Assembly: GCA_905478665.1 (NCBI GenBank)
Contig: CAJQJL010000097.1
Coordinates: 1 to 46,649, forward strand
DNA length: 46,649 bases
Direction: 5' to 3'
Origin: an uncultured Flavobacteriales bacterium
GTDB taxonomy: Bacteria; Bacteroidota; Bacteroidia; Flavobacteriales_D; Crocinitomicaceae
The notes beneath the pieces are model-generated. The model had not been told where the DNA came from, searched no databases, and was given only the letters and a program-made list of their open reading frames with translations. A program made the position numbers and the translations under genes. This document shows positions 9,057 through 18,111 of the stretch, piece by piece. Position 1 is the first letter of the stretch. Each line of letters begins with the position of its first letter.

Positions 9057-10976
9057 TTGAAGGAAACTGATTTTATAGAACAAAACAAAAAGAAGTGGAA
9101 TCGCTTTGAAGAGCTCTATGAATCGAAATCGAATGATCCAGAAGAATTAAGCGACCTGTATATGGACATAACTGATGATCTTAGTTATGCTCAGACATTC
9201 TACAGACGAAGGACAGTACGCGTTTACCTTAATCAATTAGCACAGAAAGTTTATACGGGGGTTCACAAGCAGAAAGGAGAATCACTCAAGAAGTTTTTGA
9301 CCGTTTGGCAAACATCTCTTCCTTTAGAAATTTATCGTTCACGAAAAAACCTCTTATTTGCACTTGTAGCATTTCTTGTTTATACCTTGATAGGCGTTGT
9401 TACAACTTACGTTGACCCTGACTTTCCTCGTATAGTGATGGGCGATGGCTACGTCGATATGACTGTGCAGAACATCCAAAATGGAAATCCGTTAAGGGTT
9501 TACGAAACCGATGATCAAATGGCCATGTTCATACAGATTACAACGAACAATCTTAAGGTCGCCTTTCTGACATTTTTTGTTGGTTTCTTTTTTACAGTTG
9601 GAACACACATTTTGCTGTTTTACAATGGGGTGATGCTAGGTGCTTTTCAATACTTTTTTCACGCTAAAGGACTTTTGATAACAAGTTTCCTGGGCATATG
9701 GATTCACGGTGCATTTGAAATTTCCGCTATTGTTTTAGCAGGTGGAGCTGGGATCACTGCAGGAAATGGACTGCTGTTCCCAAAGAGTTATACCCGTTTA
9801 CAGTCCTTGCAACTTTCTACAAAACGTGGACTAAAGATTATGTTGAGCCTCGTGCCATTTATTATCGCCGCTGGGTTTTTAGAAAGTTATGTTACGCACA
9901 ATTATCAGGATCTTCCAACATGGTCTAAGGTCATGTTGATTGTTCTTTCGTTTGCCATCATTTTGTTTTTCTATGTCTTCTACCCAATCTACGTGGCACG
10001 CAAAAACCCACACCTGGTTGATAAAGAAGAGGTAGGGAACTTTAAGAAACGCAGTGACTTTAATTTTTACAAAATCCGAAATATTGGAGAGGTAATCGCA
10101 GATTCATTTCGAATGTATCGCCTAGTGTTCAAGAAATTTGCGAAAATTAATTTACTCATTGTTTTACCAATTATTGCTGCCGTAGTTTATTGGCAGGACA
10201 TGACACATTATGCTTTGCAACAAACGGAATATTGGTATGATTGGGCAAGTCAGTTGGAATTCATAATAGGCTATGGTTTCAGAAATACACAAGACTATGT
10301 GGTTTTTGGAATTTGGACTTTCATCTTTGCGCTCATTTTTACATCTGTTCTTTGGTGTGTCCATACGCTGGGAGAAGCGTTTTCTTGGGAGAGCTTCTTC
10401 GATTATATGCGAAAAAAATTCGTGGCTATTTGGCTTGGGAACTTCCTCTTGTGTGTGACCGTTTTAGCACTTCCCTGGCAGCTTTTATTGCCATGCATGT
10501 TCCTGTTTCCTCTGTTCTACCTGCAATCAGCTTCAATGGGTCTTGGAGAAGGAACGCTTGGACAACGATTTAAACGCGGGTTCAAGTATAGTAGTCAACA
10601 TTACTGGAAATCATTTTTAATCATTCTTATTCTCTGCTTATTAACCATAATGGTGGTACAGCCCATCGCACTGATCTTCAGTATTCAAGATTCTTGGACA
10701 GGTGAACCAATGGTTCGCGACCTTCTGGACATGCTTGCAGATTTTACTAAGCGCGTCGCACAAATTTATACAGACGATTATATGATCTGGAGCAATGCGC
10801 TTCGTCAACTCTTCTATGTCGTCTTTATCCTGGCAATTATACCTATGGTAGTCATTACCATGGCATTCGGGTTTTACAGTGAACGCGAAAAAACGGAAGC
10901 AAAAGGCTTGCGTCGTCAATTTGAAAAATTCGGGAAGCGTAGCCGAAGTAAAGAAACAAATGCCGATTTTGATTAA
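9057..10976 (+). CDS. SpoIIM/DUF95 membrane protein fused to a second multi-pass domain
   Basis: 639 residues from a TTG start; no ATG lies suitably nearby. Residues 1-90 are soluble and helical. About 95-320 form the stage II sporulation protein M-like (DUF95) domain with several membrane segments (first at ~99-118; TNNLKVAFLTFFVGFFFTVG; FFHAKGLLITSF; IWIHGAFEISAIVLAGGAG is typical of the family). Residues ~335-610 add five or six further hydrophobic segments, apparently a separate membrane domain fused on. The ~30-residue tail is basic. It heads the MoxR operon. In non-sporulating Bacteroidota these operons usually hold SpoIIM-like, DUF4129, DUF4350, MoxR and DUF58 members, often with an RDD protein, which is absent here. 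The molecular role is unknown. Confidence 0.85.
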   Translation: MKETDFIEQNKKKWNRFEELYESKSNDPEELSDLYMDITDDLSYAQTFYRRRTVRVYLNQLAQKVYTGVHKQKGESLKKFLTVWQTSLPLEIYRSRKNLLFALVAFLVYTLIGVVTTYVDPDFPRIVMGDGYVDMTVQNIQNGNPLRVYETDDQMAMFIQITTNNLKVAFLTFFVGFFFTVGTHILLFYNGVMLGAFQYFFHAKGLLITSFLGIWIHGAFEISAIVLAGGAGITAGNGLLFPKSYTRLQSLQLSTKRGLKIMLSLVPFIIAAGFLESYVTHNYQDLPTWSKVMLIVLSFAIILFFYVFYPIYVARKNPHLVDKEEVGNFKKRSDFNFYKIRNIGEVIADSFRMYRLVFKKFAKINLLIVLPIIAAVVYWQDMTHYALQQTEYWYDWASQLEFIIGYGFRNTQDYVVFGIWTFIFALIFTSVLWCVHTLGEAFSWESFFDYMRKKFVAIWLGNFLLCVTVLALPWQLLLPCMFLFPLFYLQSASMGLGEGTLGQRFKRGFKYSSQHYWKSFLIILILCLLTIMVVQPIALIFSIQDSWTGEPMVRDLLDMLADFTKRVAQIYTDDYMIWSNALRQLFYVVFILAIIPMVVITMAFGFYSEREKTEAKGLRRQFEKFGKRSRSKETNADFD

Positions 10977-11838
10977 GCAGATAATCCATATCGCCCTATT
11001 TTTAGGCCCTCTTTTTGTTTTTGCGCAGCAAGAAAAGACGGAAACTTGGGAGCATGAGAAAGATTATTTGGAGTACAAAAAAGGAGAAAAGTATAAAGGG
11101 CCTGAAGATTGGTACGGATCGTATCCTGCGAGTATGCAAGACGACGACATCTCTTCTACTTATGGAAATGGAACGTATACACCACCTTCAGGAATTCAAT
11201 ACAGTCCACAACAAATTCAGCGCGATAGAGAAGACCGATATCAAGGATATGATCGAGGAGGAGGAACGGGAACAGTTCCTTTTGATCCAGAAGTACAAGC
11301 TCCAGAGCCACCTGAAATTCCAGACGTTGAAGCTCCTGACATTGACCTCCCAGACATCGATATAGATACACCTTCGATTTCGCCAACAGTGTGGAAGTTT
11401 TTGCTCTTTTTGTTGATTTTCGTGGTGTTGTTAATCGTCGCTTATTTGATTATTAAGAACAGACAACCAACAAACAAAAAAGTAATTGTGGAGATCGAGA
11501 ATGATTGGAATCCTGCAGTTATTTCGAAAACAGAATTAGAGTTGAAACTTGAAGATGCGATGGCGCGAGAAGACTACCGTGAGTGCATCCGAATATATTT
11601 CACATTTATTCTCAAAGAACTGATCCGAAAATCGTGGATTAAGTGGAAAAAGGAAAAGACAAATTACCATTATGTTCTGGAAATGCACAAGCAACCAGGA
11701 GCAATGAAATTCAATGAGTGCGTGAGAATCTACGACCTCATTTGGTATGGAGAATACCATATCGACCAAGAAATTTTTGAGATGTTGAAACCAACATTGG
11801 AAGAATATTATCAATCCCTTGATCCAGTCAATGAATAA
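10960..11838 (+). CDS. DUF4129-domain membrane protein
   Basis: 292 residues from the ATG at 10960, chosen because it gives a signal peptide (IALFLGPLFVFAQ, cleaved near 23); the GTG at 10879 would put 27 basic residues in front. The start overlaps the previous gene by 17 bp. A Pro/Asp-rich periplasmic stretch (about 70-140) leads to one membrane segment (144-165) and a cytoplasmic helical DUF4129-like domain (about 185-290; AMAREDYRECIRIYFTFIL, YDLIWYGEYHID). DUF4129 proteins are conserved partners in MoxR/DUF58 operons and some resemble transglutaminase C-termini. The exact role is unknown; position in the operon is the main functional clue. Confidence 0.87.
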   Translation: MPILIKQIIHIALFLGPLFVFAQQEKTETWEHEKDYLEYKKGEKYKGPEDWYGSYPASMQDDDISSTYGNGTYTPPSGIQYSPQQIQRDREDRYQGYDRGGGTGTVPFDPEVQAPEPPEIPDVEAPDIDLPDIDIDTPSISPTVWKFLLFLLIFVVLLIVAYLIIKNRQPTNKKVIVEIENDWNPAVISKTELELKLEDAMAREDYRECIRIYFTFILKELIRKSWIKWKKEKTNYHYVLEMHKQPGAMKFNECVRIYDLIWYGEYHIDQEIFEMLKPTLEEYYQSLDPVNE

Positions 11839-13534
11839 ACAGACGAAAATAGGGTTGATTGCTGGAATTGTCGGGTTTATGATCTTGATGGTTTGGCTTT
11901 TCACGAGCAGTGATGAGAAGCCATCGGGTGCGAACAATGAACGCCAGCCTTATGTTTCTGCCAATTGGACAAAGAAGTTTCAACTTTATGACAAGAATCC
12001 TTTGGGTCTCTATCTGTTTTCAACGCTTACGCGTGCTCACCTTGAAAAGGATCGTCATGTAGTAGAGATTAATGATTGGACGATTTTCGATATGCTCATT
12101 AGTGACAGTGATTCGAATAAGACATACATGTTTGTCGGAAATAACTTTGGGCTAAAGAACAGTGAAGTTGATACGCTTGTCTCTCGTGTTCTTGGAGGGT
12201 CAGATTTGTTCTTGAGTTTTAATGACCTTACCGAGAACCTCTATGAGGCATTGTTCGAAGGCTTTGAGTTTCAATTTGATTATACCGAATCTGTGAATGT
12301 CTTTGCGGGCAAAAACAAGTACAAAATGATAAATCTATTCCAAACGGATACGGTCGCCTGTGAATGGCGTGCGTTTGGTTCAATAGATGAGAACATATCT
12401 TATGAAAGCCTTTCTTCTTTCATGGAGATGAGCAATTTTGTTAAAGTCAAGTTGGGAGAAGGGAACCTCTTTTTGCACACTACACCGAACATGTTCTACA
12501 ATTACCAAATTAAGCGCTTGCCAGGCTATAAGTATACGGAGTTTGTGCTGAATGAACTTCCAACGGATCGCGATATTTACATGCTGGAATTTGGACGTCT
12601 CTCGGATAATTATGGCAATTATGACGTGGACGATGAAGATGGACCTGGAGAGAAAGAGGATGATAGTTATTTAAAGCTGATTTTTCAGAATCCAACATTG
12701 CTCACGGCCTTGCTTCTCTCTATTCTTGGTGTGATCTTGTTTGTCATGTTCCGATCCAAAAGAACACGACCAATTGTGCCGTTTATTGAACCCAAAAAGG
12801 ACATGACGCTTGCATTCGCTGAAACGATTACTTCCATCTATTTTGCAAAACGAAATCCGTATGGACTGCTTCAAGTGCAGCGTAAAAACTTCTATTCAAC
12901 AATCCAAAAGCACTTCTTTGTTGATTTGCAAAGGCGAGAAGGCGACAGAGCGTTGCAGGTGCTGGCAGAGAAAAGTAACCAACGGTTTGAAGAGATAAAG
13001 AATTTGCTTGCAAGATTGGAGACGAAGGAAGCCTTTTCAGTAAATGATATGTATGTGACAGAAATGCAGAAAAAAATTCATGCTTTCTATAGAATTACGG
13101 GACTTATTTCGAACGATCTAAGTGAAAAAATTATGGAGCGGGAAATGGTCTTCAAACGATCATTGTTTCCCCCTGCCTTTTTGATTGGCGGTGGAATTGC
13201 GGCAATATTGGAAGGACTCTATTTACTAACAGATTCGGTGGGTGTGGGTATTGCGCTTTGGCCAGCAGGAATTGCTCTACTCTTCCTTGGCGTCAAACGA
13301 ATAACGAAGCCATATCTGAGGATAACGAAGGATACAATCTATTTCTATACATCCTTGGGACGTGAAAAAACATTTAAAAAAGCGGACCTTATATCAACTG
13401 ACCTGAGAAGAGGTGGAGCGATTTTTTACTTTAGAAACAATAAAAACTTGATTATCAACTATTGGGATATGAGCAGGTTTGATAAAAAGCAATTCGAACA
13501 GTTTTTATCCAAAATTAATACACTTGAGTTATGA
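11831..13534 (+). CDS. DUF4350-like membrane protein with PH-like C-terminal extension
   Basis: 567 residues from ATG 11831, which overlaps the DUF4129 stop by eight bases; the TTG at 11819 is a less likely start. One N-terminal membrane segment (7-25) precedes an extracytoplasmic domain (about 35-280; KNPLGLYLFSTL is typical of DUF4350). A second membrane segment follows (about 285-305), then a helical cytoplasmic part (FAETITSIYFAKRNPYGLL). Two more hydrophobic segments (about 440-485) are followed by a small beta-rich end (LRITKDTIYFYTSLGREKTF) resembling a bacterial PH/YcxB-like fold. That last assignment is from pattern only. It is a conserved MoxR-operon partner without known biochemistry. 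Its stop overlaps the moxR-like ATG in an ATGA. Confidence 0.8.
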   Translation: MNKQTKIGLIAGIVGFMILMVWLFTSSDEKPSGANNERQPYVSANWTKKFQLYDKNPLGLYLFSTLTRAHLEKDRHVVEINDWTIFDMLISDSDSNKTYMFVGNNFGLKNSEVDTLVSRVLGGSDLFLSFNDLTENLYEALFEGFEFQFDYTESVNVFAGKNKYKMINLFQTDTVACEWRAFGSIDENISYESLSSFMEMSNFVKVKLGEGNLFLHTTPNMFYNYQIKRLPGYKYTEFVLNELPTDRDIYMLEFGRLSDNYGNYDVDDEDGPGEKEDDSYLKLIFQNPTLLTALLLSILGVILFVMFRSKRTRPIVPFIEPKKDMTLAFAETITSIYFAKRNPYGLLQVQRKNFYSTIQKHFFVDLQRREGDRALQVLAEKSNQRFEEIKNLLARLETKEAFSVNDMYVTEMQKKIHAFYRITGLISNDLSEKIMEREMVFKRSLFPPAFLIGGGIAAILEGLYLLTDSVGVGIALWPAGIALLFLGVKRITKPYLRITKDTIYFYTSLGREKTFKKADLISTDLRRGGAIFYFRNNKNLIINYWDMSRFDKKQFEQFLSKINTLEL

Positions 13535-14742
13535 TAAATGACGAAAACGACGGGACATTCGATGGAGAATCAGCGGATGCGTTTATGAAAAAGAATGATG
13601 CGTCATCAGAAGCATTTGGTGACCCTAGCGAGGCACAGAAACCGACAGAAAATGAAGGTGAAAAGAAAGAGGCTACGGATCACGCTGCATACATGCCCGA
13701 CATTAAACCAGTCCCACCGGTAGACCCTGCGGCTGGGGCAAGGGTGGATAGTACGCAAACGACTAAGTCTTACGAGTTTGAAAGACACAATTTTGATCTT
13801 CTGTGGGTGGCGCAAAAAGTGAGCGATGTGAGAACTGAGCTTTCAAAGTATGTCATTGGACAAACCCAAATGGTGGATCTTTTGTTGACGGGAATTTTTG
13901 CCAATGGACACATTCTTTTGGAAGGTGTTCCAGGGGTTGCAAAAACCTTATCTGCAAAAGTGCTTTCGAAGTCTCTAAACGTCCGTTTTTCTCGAATTCA
14001 GTTTACGCCAGACATGATGCCATCGGATGTGATTGGAACTTCTGTCTTTAACATGAAGGATTCCACGTTTACCTTTAGACAAGGACCAATCTTCTCAAAT
14101 ATTGTATTGATTGATGAGATAAATAGAGCACCAGCGAAAACGCAAGCGGCATTGTTTGAGGTAATGGAAGAACGTCAGATTACTTATGACGGTAAGGAGT
14201 ATCCAATGGATTTTCCATTCCTAGTTATTGCAACTCAAAATCCAATTGAGCAGGAAGGAACATACAATCTTCCAGAGGCTCAACTCGATCGATTCTTGTT
14301 CAAAATTAAGATGGATTACCCTGAATTGGAAGAAGAGGAGGAAATCTTGCACCGATACAAAAACGATATCAAAACGCCGAGTTTAGCAGATATTAAAGCG
14401 GTCTTTACGGCAGATGAGATTCAGAAGATTCAAAATTCAATCGAGAAAGTAATTGTTGAAGACAATTTGGTGAAATACATCGCAGCAATTACGCATAAAA
14501 CAAGAAATCACGGCAAGATTTATTTGGGAGGTTCACCAAGAGCCTCACTGTCCATGATAAAGAGTGCAAAGGCTATTGCTGCAATTCGTGGGCGTGATTT
14601 TGTTACCCCTGATGACATTCAGTTTGTTGCAGTGCATGTGTTAAACCATCGTTTGATTATGACTCCAGAAGCTGAAATGGAAGGATTCCAAACGGAGGAT
14701 GTGATCAATGAAATAATTAAAACATTGGAGGTACCTAGATAA
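13531..14742 (+). CDS. MoxR-family AAA+ ATPase
   Basis: 403 residues. Residues 1-80 are a polar, probably disordered extension rich in Asp, Glu, Lys and Pro; family members are usually about 315-335 residues, so this is extra. The ATPase core follows, with Walker A GVPGVAKT (132-139), Walker B IVLIDEIN (191-198), the arginine-bearing RAPAKTQAALFEVMEE segment, and sensor region FLVIATQNPIEQEGTY with AQLDRFLF. MoxR proteins act as chaperone-like ATPases that activate or assemble partner complexes, commonly with von Willebrand A/DUF58 proteins as encoded next door. The ATG overlaps the upstream stop (ATGA), so translation is coupled. Well supported by motifs. Confidence 0.96.
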   Translation: MINDENDGTFDGESADAFMKKNDASSEAFGDPSEAQKPTENEGEKKEATDHAAYMPDIKPVPPVDPAAGARVDSTQTTKSYEFERHNFDLLWVAQKVSDVRTELSKYVIGQTQMVDLLLTGIFANGHILLEGVPGVAKTLSAKVLSKSLNVRFSRIQFTPDMMPSDVIGTSVFNMKDSTFTFRQGPIFSNIVLIDEINRAPAKTQAALFEVMEERQITYDGKEYPMDFPFLVIATQNPIEQEGTYNLPEAQLDRFLFKIKMDYPELEEEEEILHRYKNDIKTPSLADIKAVFTADEIQKIQNSIEKVIVEDNLVKYIAAITHKTRNHGKIYLGGSPRASLSMIKSAKAIAAIRGRDFVTPDDIQFVAVHVLNHRLIMTPEAEMEGFQTEDVINEIIKTLEVPR

Positions 14743-14743
14743 G

Positions 14744-16075
14744 TTGAAAATCATTAAAAACATATATCTGACACGAAGGTTTTTCCTTCTCTTTGCCAAT
14801 GTCATTGTGCTATACGTGTTGGCGTATTCTACACCGATGTACGAGTTCATTGCGAATGTAGTTTTGGCATCCCTTTTTGGGCTCACAATGATTGATGTAT
14901 TGTTGGTGTTTAGCAATGCAAATCCATTAACGGTGAAGCGTCAGGTAATGAATCGCTTGAATTTGGGAGACGATAACCCCGTTCATTTAACGGTAACCAA
15001 CAATACTGGGCAACCGATCGACTTTTCATTGATTGAAGGGTATCCAGTTGAAATGCAGGACAGGTCTACGGTAATGAGTGGAATTATTGGTGCCAACTCT
15101 AGCAAAGTCTTCGATTATGATTTCGTTCCCAAAAAGCGTGGTGAATATGAGTTCAATGATGCCTTTATCATCATTCGTTCGATGTTTTCACTTGCTTCAC
15201 GGAGAGTTGATATTCCACTAAAGGAAACGGTTCATGTTTATCCGTCTGTACTTCAGATGAAGAAATATGAGCTTCTTGTTTTTCAACAACAGAAGACAAG
15301 TATCGGCATTAAGAAAATCCGCCGACTGGGGAACAACAGTGAATTTGAACAGATCAAGAACTATGTGCAGGGAGATGAACTGAAAACGATTAACTGGAAA
15401 GCAACAAGTCGGAGAAACGAATTGATGGTGAACCAATATCAAGAGGAGAAGTCTCAGAATATGTATTGTATTATAGACAAAAGTCGAAACATGCAAATGG
15501 AATTCGAAGGCCTGTCGATGCTTGATTACTCCATAAACTCAACACTTGTATTTTCGAATATTGCCTTGAAAAAGGGTGATAAGGCGGGTCTCATCACCTA
15601 TTCAGATAAAATCGGAACCATGTTGGCTGCCGAACGATCGGGCGGTCAGATGCGCAGAATTCACGAGGCATTATACAATCAGCGAACGCAGTACAAAGAA
15701 GGAAATTATGAACTGCTTTACCAGTCGATTCGTCGAACGGTGAAGACCCGATCCTTATTGGTGCTCTTTACAAATTTTGAGACAGAATTTTCGATGCGTC
15801 GAGCGATTCCAATGTTACGAAGGTTGAACCAAAAGCATGTGCTGGTAGTTGTGTTTTTTGAGAACAGTGAATTGCAAGAATTGGCCTTTCAACCAGCAAC
15901 AAACCTTCAGGAAGTGTATCAGGCGACCGTTGCAGAGCGTATGATCTCTGTAAAGGCGAAAATTGCTCAGGAATTACGTCAAAATGGAATTCAAACGGTC
16001 TTAACGCTGCCCGATGAATTGTCGATCAACACGATTAACAAATACCTCGAATTAAAGGCGAAGGGAGCGATCTAG
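14744..16075 (+). CDS. DUF58-domain (vWA-like) protein, MoxR partner
   Basis: 443 residues from a TTG start one base after the moxR-like stop. Two membrane segments lie near the N-terminus (about 12-30 and 35-55). An Ig-like segment follows (about 60-165), then the DUF58 signature at about 200-240 (FEQIKNYVQGDELKTINWK, then SRRNELMVNQYQEE). The rest is a von Willebrand A-like fold with IIDKSRNM as a degenerate metal-site motif. DUF58 proteins are the usual partner of MoxR ATPases. The TAG stop forms a four-base CTAG overlap with the convergent gene at 16072. Confidence 0.93.
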   Translation: MKIIKNIYLTRRFFLLFANVIVLYVLAYSTPMYEFIANVVLASLFGLTMIDVLLVFSNANPLTVKRQVMNRLNLGDDNPVHLTVTNNTGQPIDFSLIEGYPVEMQDRSTVMSGIIGANSSKVFDYDFVPKKRGEYEFNDAFIIIRSMFSLASRRVDIPLKETVHVYPSVLQMKKYELLVFQQQKTSIGIKKIRRLGNNSEFEQIKNYVQGDELKTINWKATSRRNELMVNQYQEEKSQNMYCIIDKSRNMQMEFEGLSMLDYSINSTLVFSNIALKKGDKAGLITYSDKIGTMLAAERSGGQMRRIHEALYNQRTQYKEGNYELLYQSIRRTVKTRSLLVLFTNFETEFSMRRAIPMLRRLNQKHVLVVVFFENSELQELAFQPATNLQEVYQATVAERMISVKAKIAQELRQNGIQTVLTLPDELSINTINKYLELKAKGAI

Positions 16076-16752
16076 AATTTCGACTTGCGCTCTTTATTGG
16101 TTTGAAGAACAAATGACTTTGTCAAGCGATTATCAAATTCATCACGCAATACCACAATGTAGTTTCCTTTCTCGTATTTGTGTGTGTCCACCAAAACTCT
16201 ATTGTATCCTGATTTTAGGTTAACGCGCTGCTCAAAGACAGCTTGACCGTCCATGTTGAATACAGTCACGATTCCACCAGAATTAATTAACGAAGTGTAA
16301 GAGATAATCAACTGCTTATTTGCCGACTTAGAGCCAGGAATTAATATTAGACTCGTAAGGATGGGTTGATTAATATCCACCACGTCAAGAACTGCCTCAT
16401 TTCCCAACTTATCAATGCGTTTAATTCGGAAGTATTCGTGAGCGCTTTCAGCGAGATTGATTTCGGAAACGGTATATGTATGACGGCTCCTGTGGTTTCC
16501 AATTGATTCAACACGTGAAATTGATTTCCACGATGCTTTGTCCGTTGATTTTTCAATAATAAAATGGTCACCTTTCGATTCTGCGTTTACATCCCACTTG
16601 AAGTGGATTACTTTTGTAGATGGGGTTGCTACTAATTGAGCGAAATCGATGGAAGACTGCGTGCTGTCAATATCATTTGGCGATGAAAAGGCAAAAAGTG
16701 CAGTAAATAGAGTTAAAGCAGTAAGACAAGAAGTAGTAGAAGTATGTATCAT
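16072..16752 (-). CDS. Small secreted protein: FN3-like domain plus T9SS-like C-terminus
   Basis: 226 residues from ATG 16752; a TTG at 16764 in the same frame is less likely. A signal peptide (about 1-24, TALTLFTALFAFSS) is followed by a fibronectin-III-like stretch (about 40-125; HFKWDVNAESKGDHFIIEKS, SAHEYFRIKRID), the usual domain just before Bacteroidota sorting domains. The end (VTVFNMDGQAVFEQRV, KGNYIVVLRDEFDN, KSFVLQ) resembles a type A T9SS CTD. Unlike most such proteins there is no large catalytic or adhesive region, so the product is almost only linker plus tail. Function unknown. Confidence 0.75.
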   Translation of the reverse strand: MIHTSTTSCLTALTLFTALFAFSSPNDIDSTQSSIDFAQLVATPSTKVIHFKWDVNAESKGDHFIIEKSTDKASWKSISRVESIGNHRSRHTYTVSEINLAESAHEYFRIKRIDKLGNEAVLDVVDINQPILTSLILIPGSKSANKQLIISYTSLINSGGIVTVFNMDGQAVFEQRVNLKSGYNRVLVDTHKYEKGNYIVVLRDEFDNRLTKSFVLQTNKERKSKF

Positions 16753-17000
16753 AACGGGGGCCAATTAGTGAAACAATCAAAGAACTTATTATAAGTTACG
16801 GATTGAATTCCAGTATTCCCGAGCAAACGAACAAAGCAGAACTACTTTTGAATATTCAGCATGATTCAATGAAAATTACTATGCACGCACAATTAAAAAG
16901 CCAGTACTAAACGGTTTTATTAGGGAAAACTGAACCATTGGTGCGTTTAGGTGTAGTTTTTGTTACTTTCTAGAGATTACGAGTTCTTAATAAAAACACC

Positions 17001-17540
17001 ATGCGATACATACTGACTTTCACTATTTTCTCTTTTGTCTTTTTAAGCTTTGGGCAAAACAAATTGCAAACGCTCATTCGTACGCAACACATTCCAAAGA
17101 GTGAGTTGACCGTCAAAATTGATAAGTCTGATTATACCTTGTCTGTCTATCACAAGACAAAGCACCTCGTTACCTACCCGTGTGTATTTGGTTTCAACGC
17201 CGTCGATGATAAGCACCAAGAAGGAGATGGTTGTACACCGGAAGGAATATTTAGAATCAGAAGTAAATACCCACATGGGTCGTGGTCTTATTTTATTTGG
17301 ATCGACTACCCAAATAAGGAGTCATGGCGCCGATTCAATTCACGTCTCGCTGATGGAACTATTGAGAAAGGAGCTACAATAGGTGGTGAAATTGGAATTC
17401 ATGGTGTACCATCTGGCATGGACGACATGATTACCAAGAAAGAAAATTGGACCTTGGGATGCATCTCACTAACGAATGCTGATGTCGCAGATCTTTATAA
17501 ATCCATCGGTGATGGAACAACAATTAAAATTGTTCCCTAA
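17001..17540 (+). CDS. L,D-transpeptidase (YkuD)-like secreted protein
   Basis: 179 residues. Signal peptide to about 19 (FLSFGQ). The domain has the YkuD order: TVKIDKSDYTLSVY near 37-50, the histidine motif GIHGVPSG (His134), and a catalytic cysteine in TLGCISL (Cys154). Classic enzymes have SHGCxR; here the residues before Cys are T-L-G and the Arg after it is Ser, so the active site varies from the canonical form. Such enzymes form or edit peptidoglycan cross-links or attach lipoproteins in the periplasm. Its TAA stop overlaps the convergent lipoprotein gene by four bases. Confidence 0.83.
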   Translation: MRYILTFTIFSFVFLSFGQNKLQTLIRTQHIPKSELTVKIDKSDYTLSVYHKTKHLVTYPCVFGFNAVDDKHQEGDGCTPEGIFRIRSKYPHGSWSYFIWIDYPNKESWRRFNSRLADGTIEKGATIGGEIGIHGVPSGMDDMITKKENWTLGCISLTNADVADLYKSIGDGTTIKIVP

Positions 17541-17962
17541 AAGGTTACAAAGTGGTATAGTATTGTAGCACCGTTGTCGTCAACCTTTCTGAATTTACAT
17601 TCATCCTTTTGAAGCATTACGATTTCGTAAGTGTCCAGCGAACCATCGTCATTGGTGACAAGCACTTGCTTTTTGTCGGCACTGAAAACCCATGCCCCAT
17701 CCGCAGACGTTGCAATTCCGAGGGGTGTTCCACTTACAGTAATAGTGTTATTGTCTCGAACAACCATTTCCGTAATTAAATTGAGAAAAGTAATGTCGAA
17801 ACCATTCGAAGTAATCTGTTGTGTTCTCCAGTGGTTAACGAGACGTGATTTTTTACTTGCCAGTGAAGGTTTCCCCTCTTCGTATTTGCTGCATGCGCCG
17901 AGAAAGACTAGTGCGAGGATAAGAAGAAGAGGTTGGATGAGGATTGCTTTTTTCATATTCAT
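17537..17962 (-). CDS. Lipoprotein, possibly lipocalin-like
   Basis: 141 residues. The lipoprotein signal is MNMKKAILIQPLLLILALVF followed by LGAC with the lipidated Cys at 24; translation may instead begin at the second Met (17956). The remainder alternates beta strands (HWRTQQITSNGFDITF, TITVSGTPLGIATSADGAWV, KQVLVTNDDGSLDTYEIVML). This resembles the small lipocalin-like lipoproteins common in Bacteroidota; the family call is tentative. Probably an outer-membrane-anchored envelope protein of unknown role. Confidence 0.75.
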   Translation of the reverse strand: MNMKKAILIQPLLLILALVFLGACSKYEEGKPSLASKKSRLVNHWRTQQITSNGFDITFLNLITEMVVRDNNTITVSGTPLGIATSADGAWVFSADKKQVLVTNDDGSLDTYEIVMLQKDECKFRKVDDNGATILYHFVTF

Positions 17963-18064
17963 TAAATATCACGGCAAGGTATTCAATTATTCTGAACGAG
18001 AAAAGCAGATTGTTCTGAATTTCAATCCCCTTGTTTTCGATCTCCTTATGTTATGGAATAAAAT

Positions 18065-18072
18065 TATCTTTG
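18065..18072 (+). promoter_or_regulatory. Candidate -7 promoter element for the carboxylase gene
   Basis: TATCTTTG matches the Bacteroidota -7 consensus TAnnTTTG and lies 39 bp before the ATG at 18112. No clear -33 TTTG is seen at about 19 bp upstream, so the call rests on one element. Confidence 0.45.
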
Positions 18073-18111
18073 TCCCTGAAGTTTCGCGTCAGCGTGCAAA
18101 CCAACTAAAGT

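Noticed and set aside
10879..10959. Upstream GTG start for the DUF4129 gene
   Set aside because: Would put 27 basic residues before the signal peptide and overlap the previous gene by 98 bp; ATG at 10960 gives a normal signal peptide.
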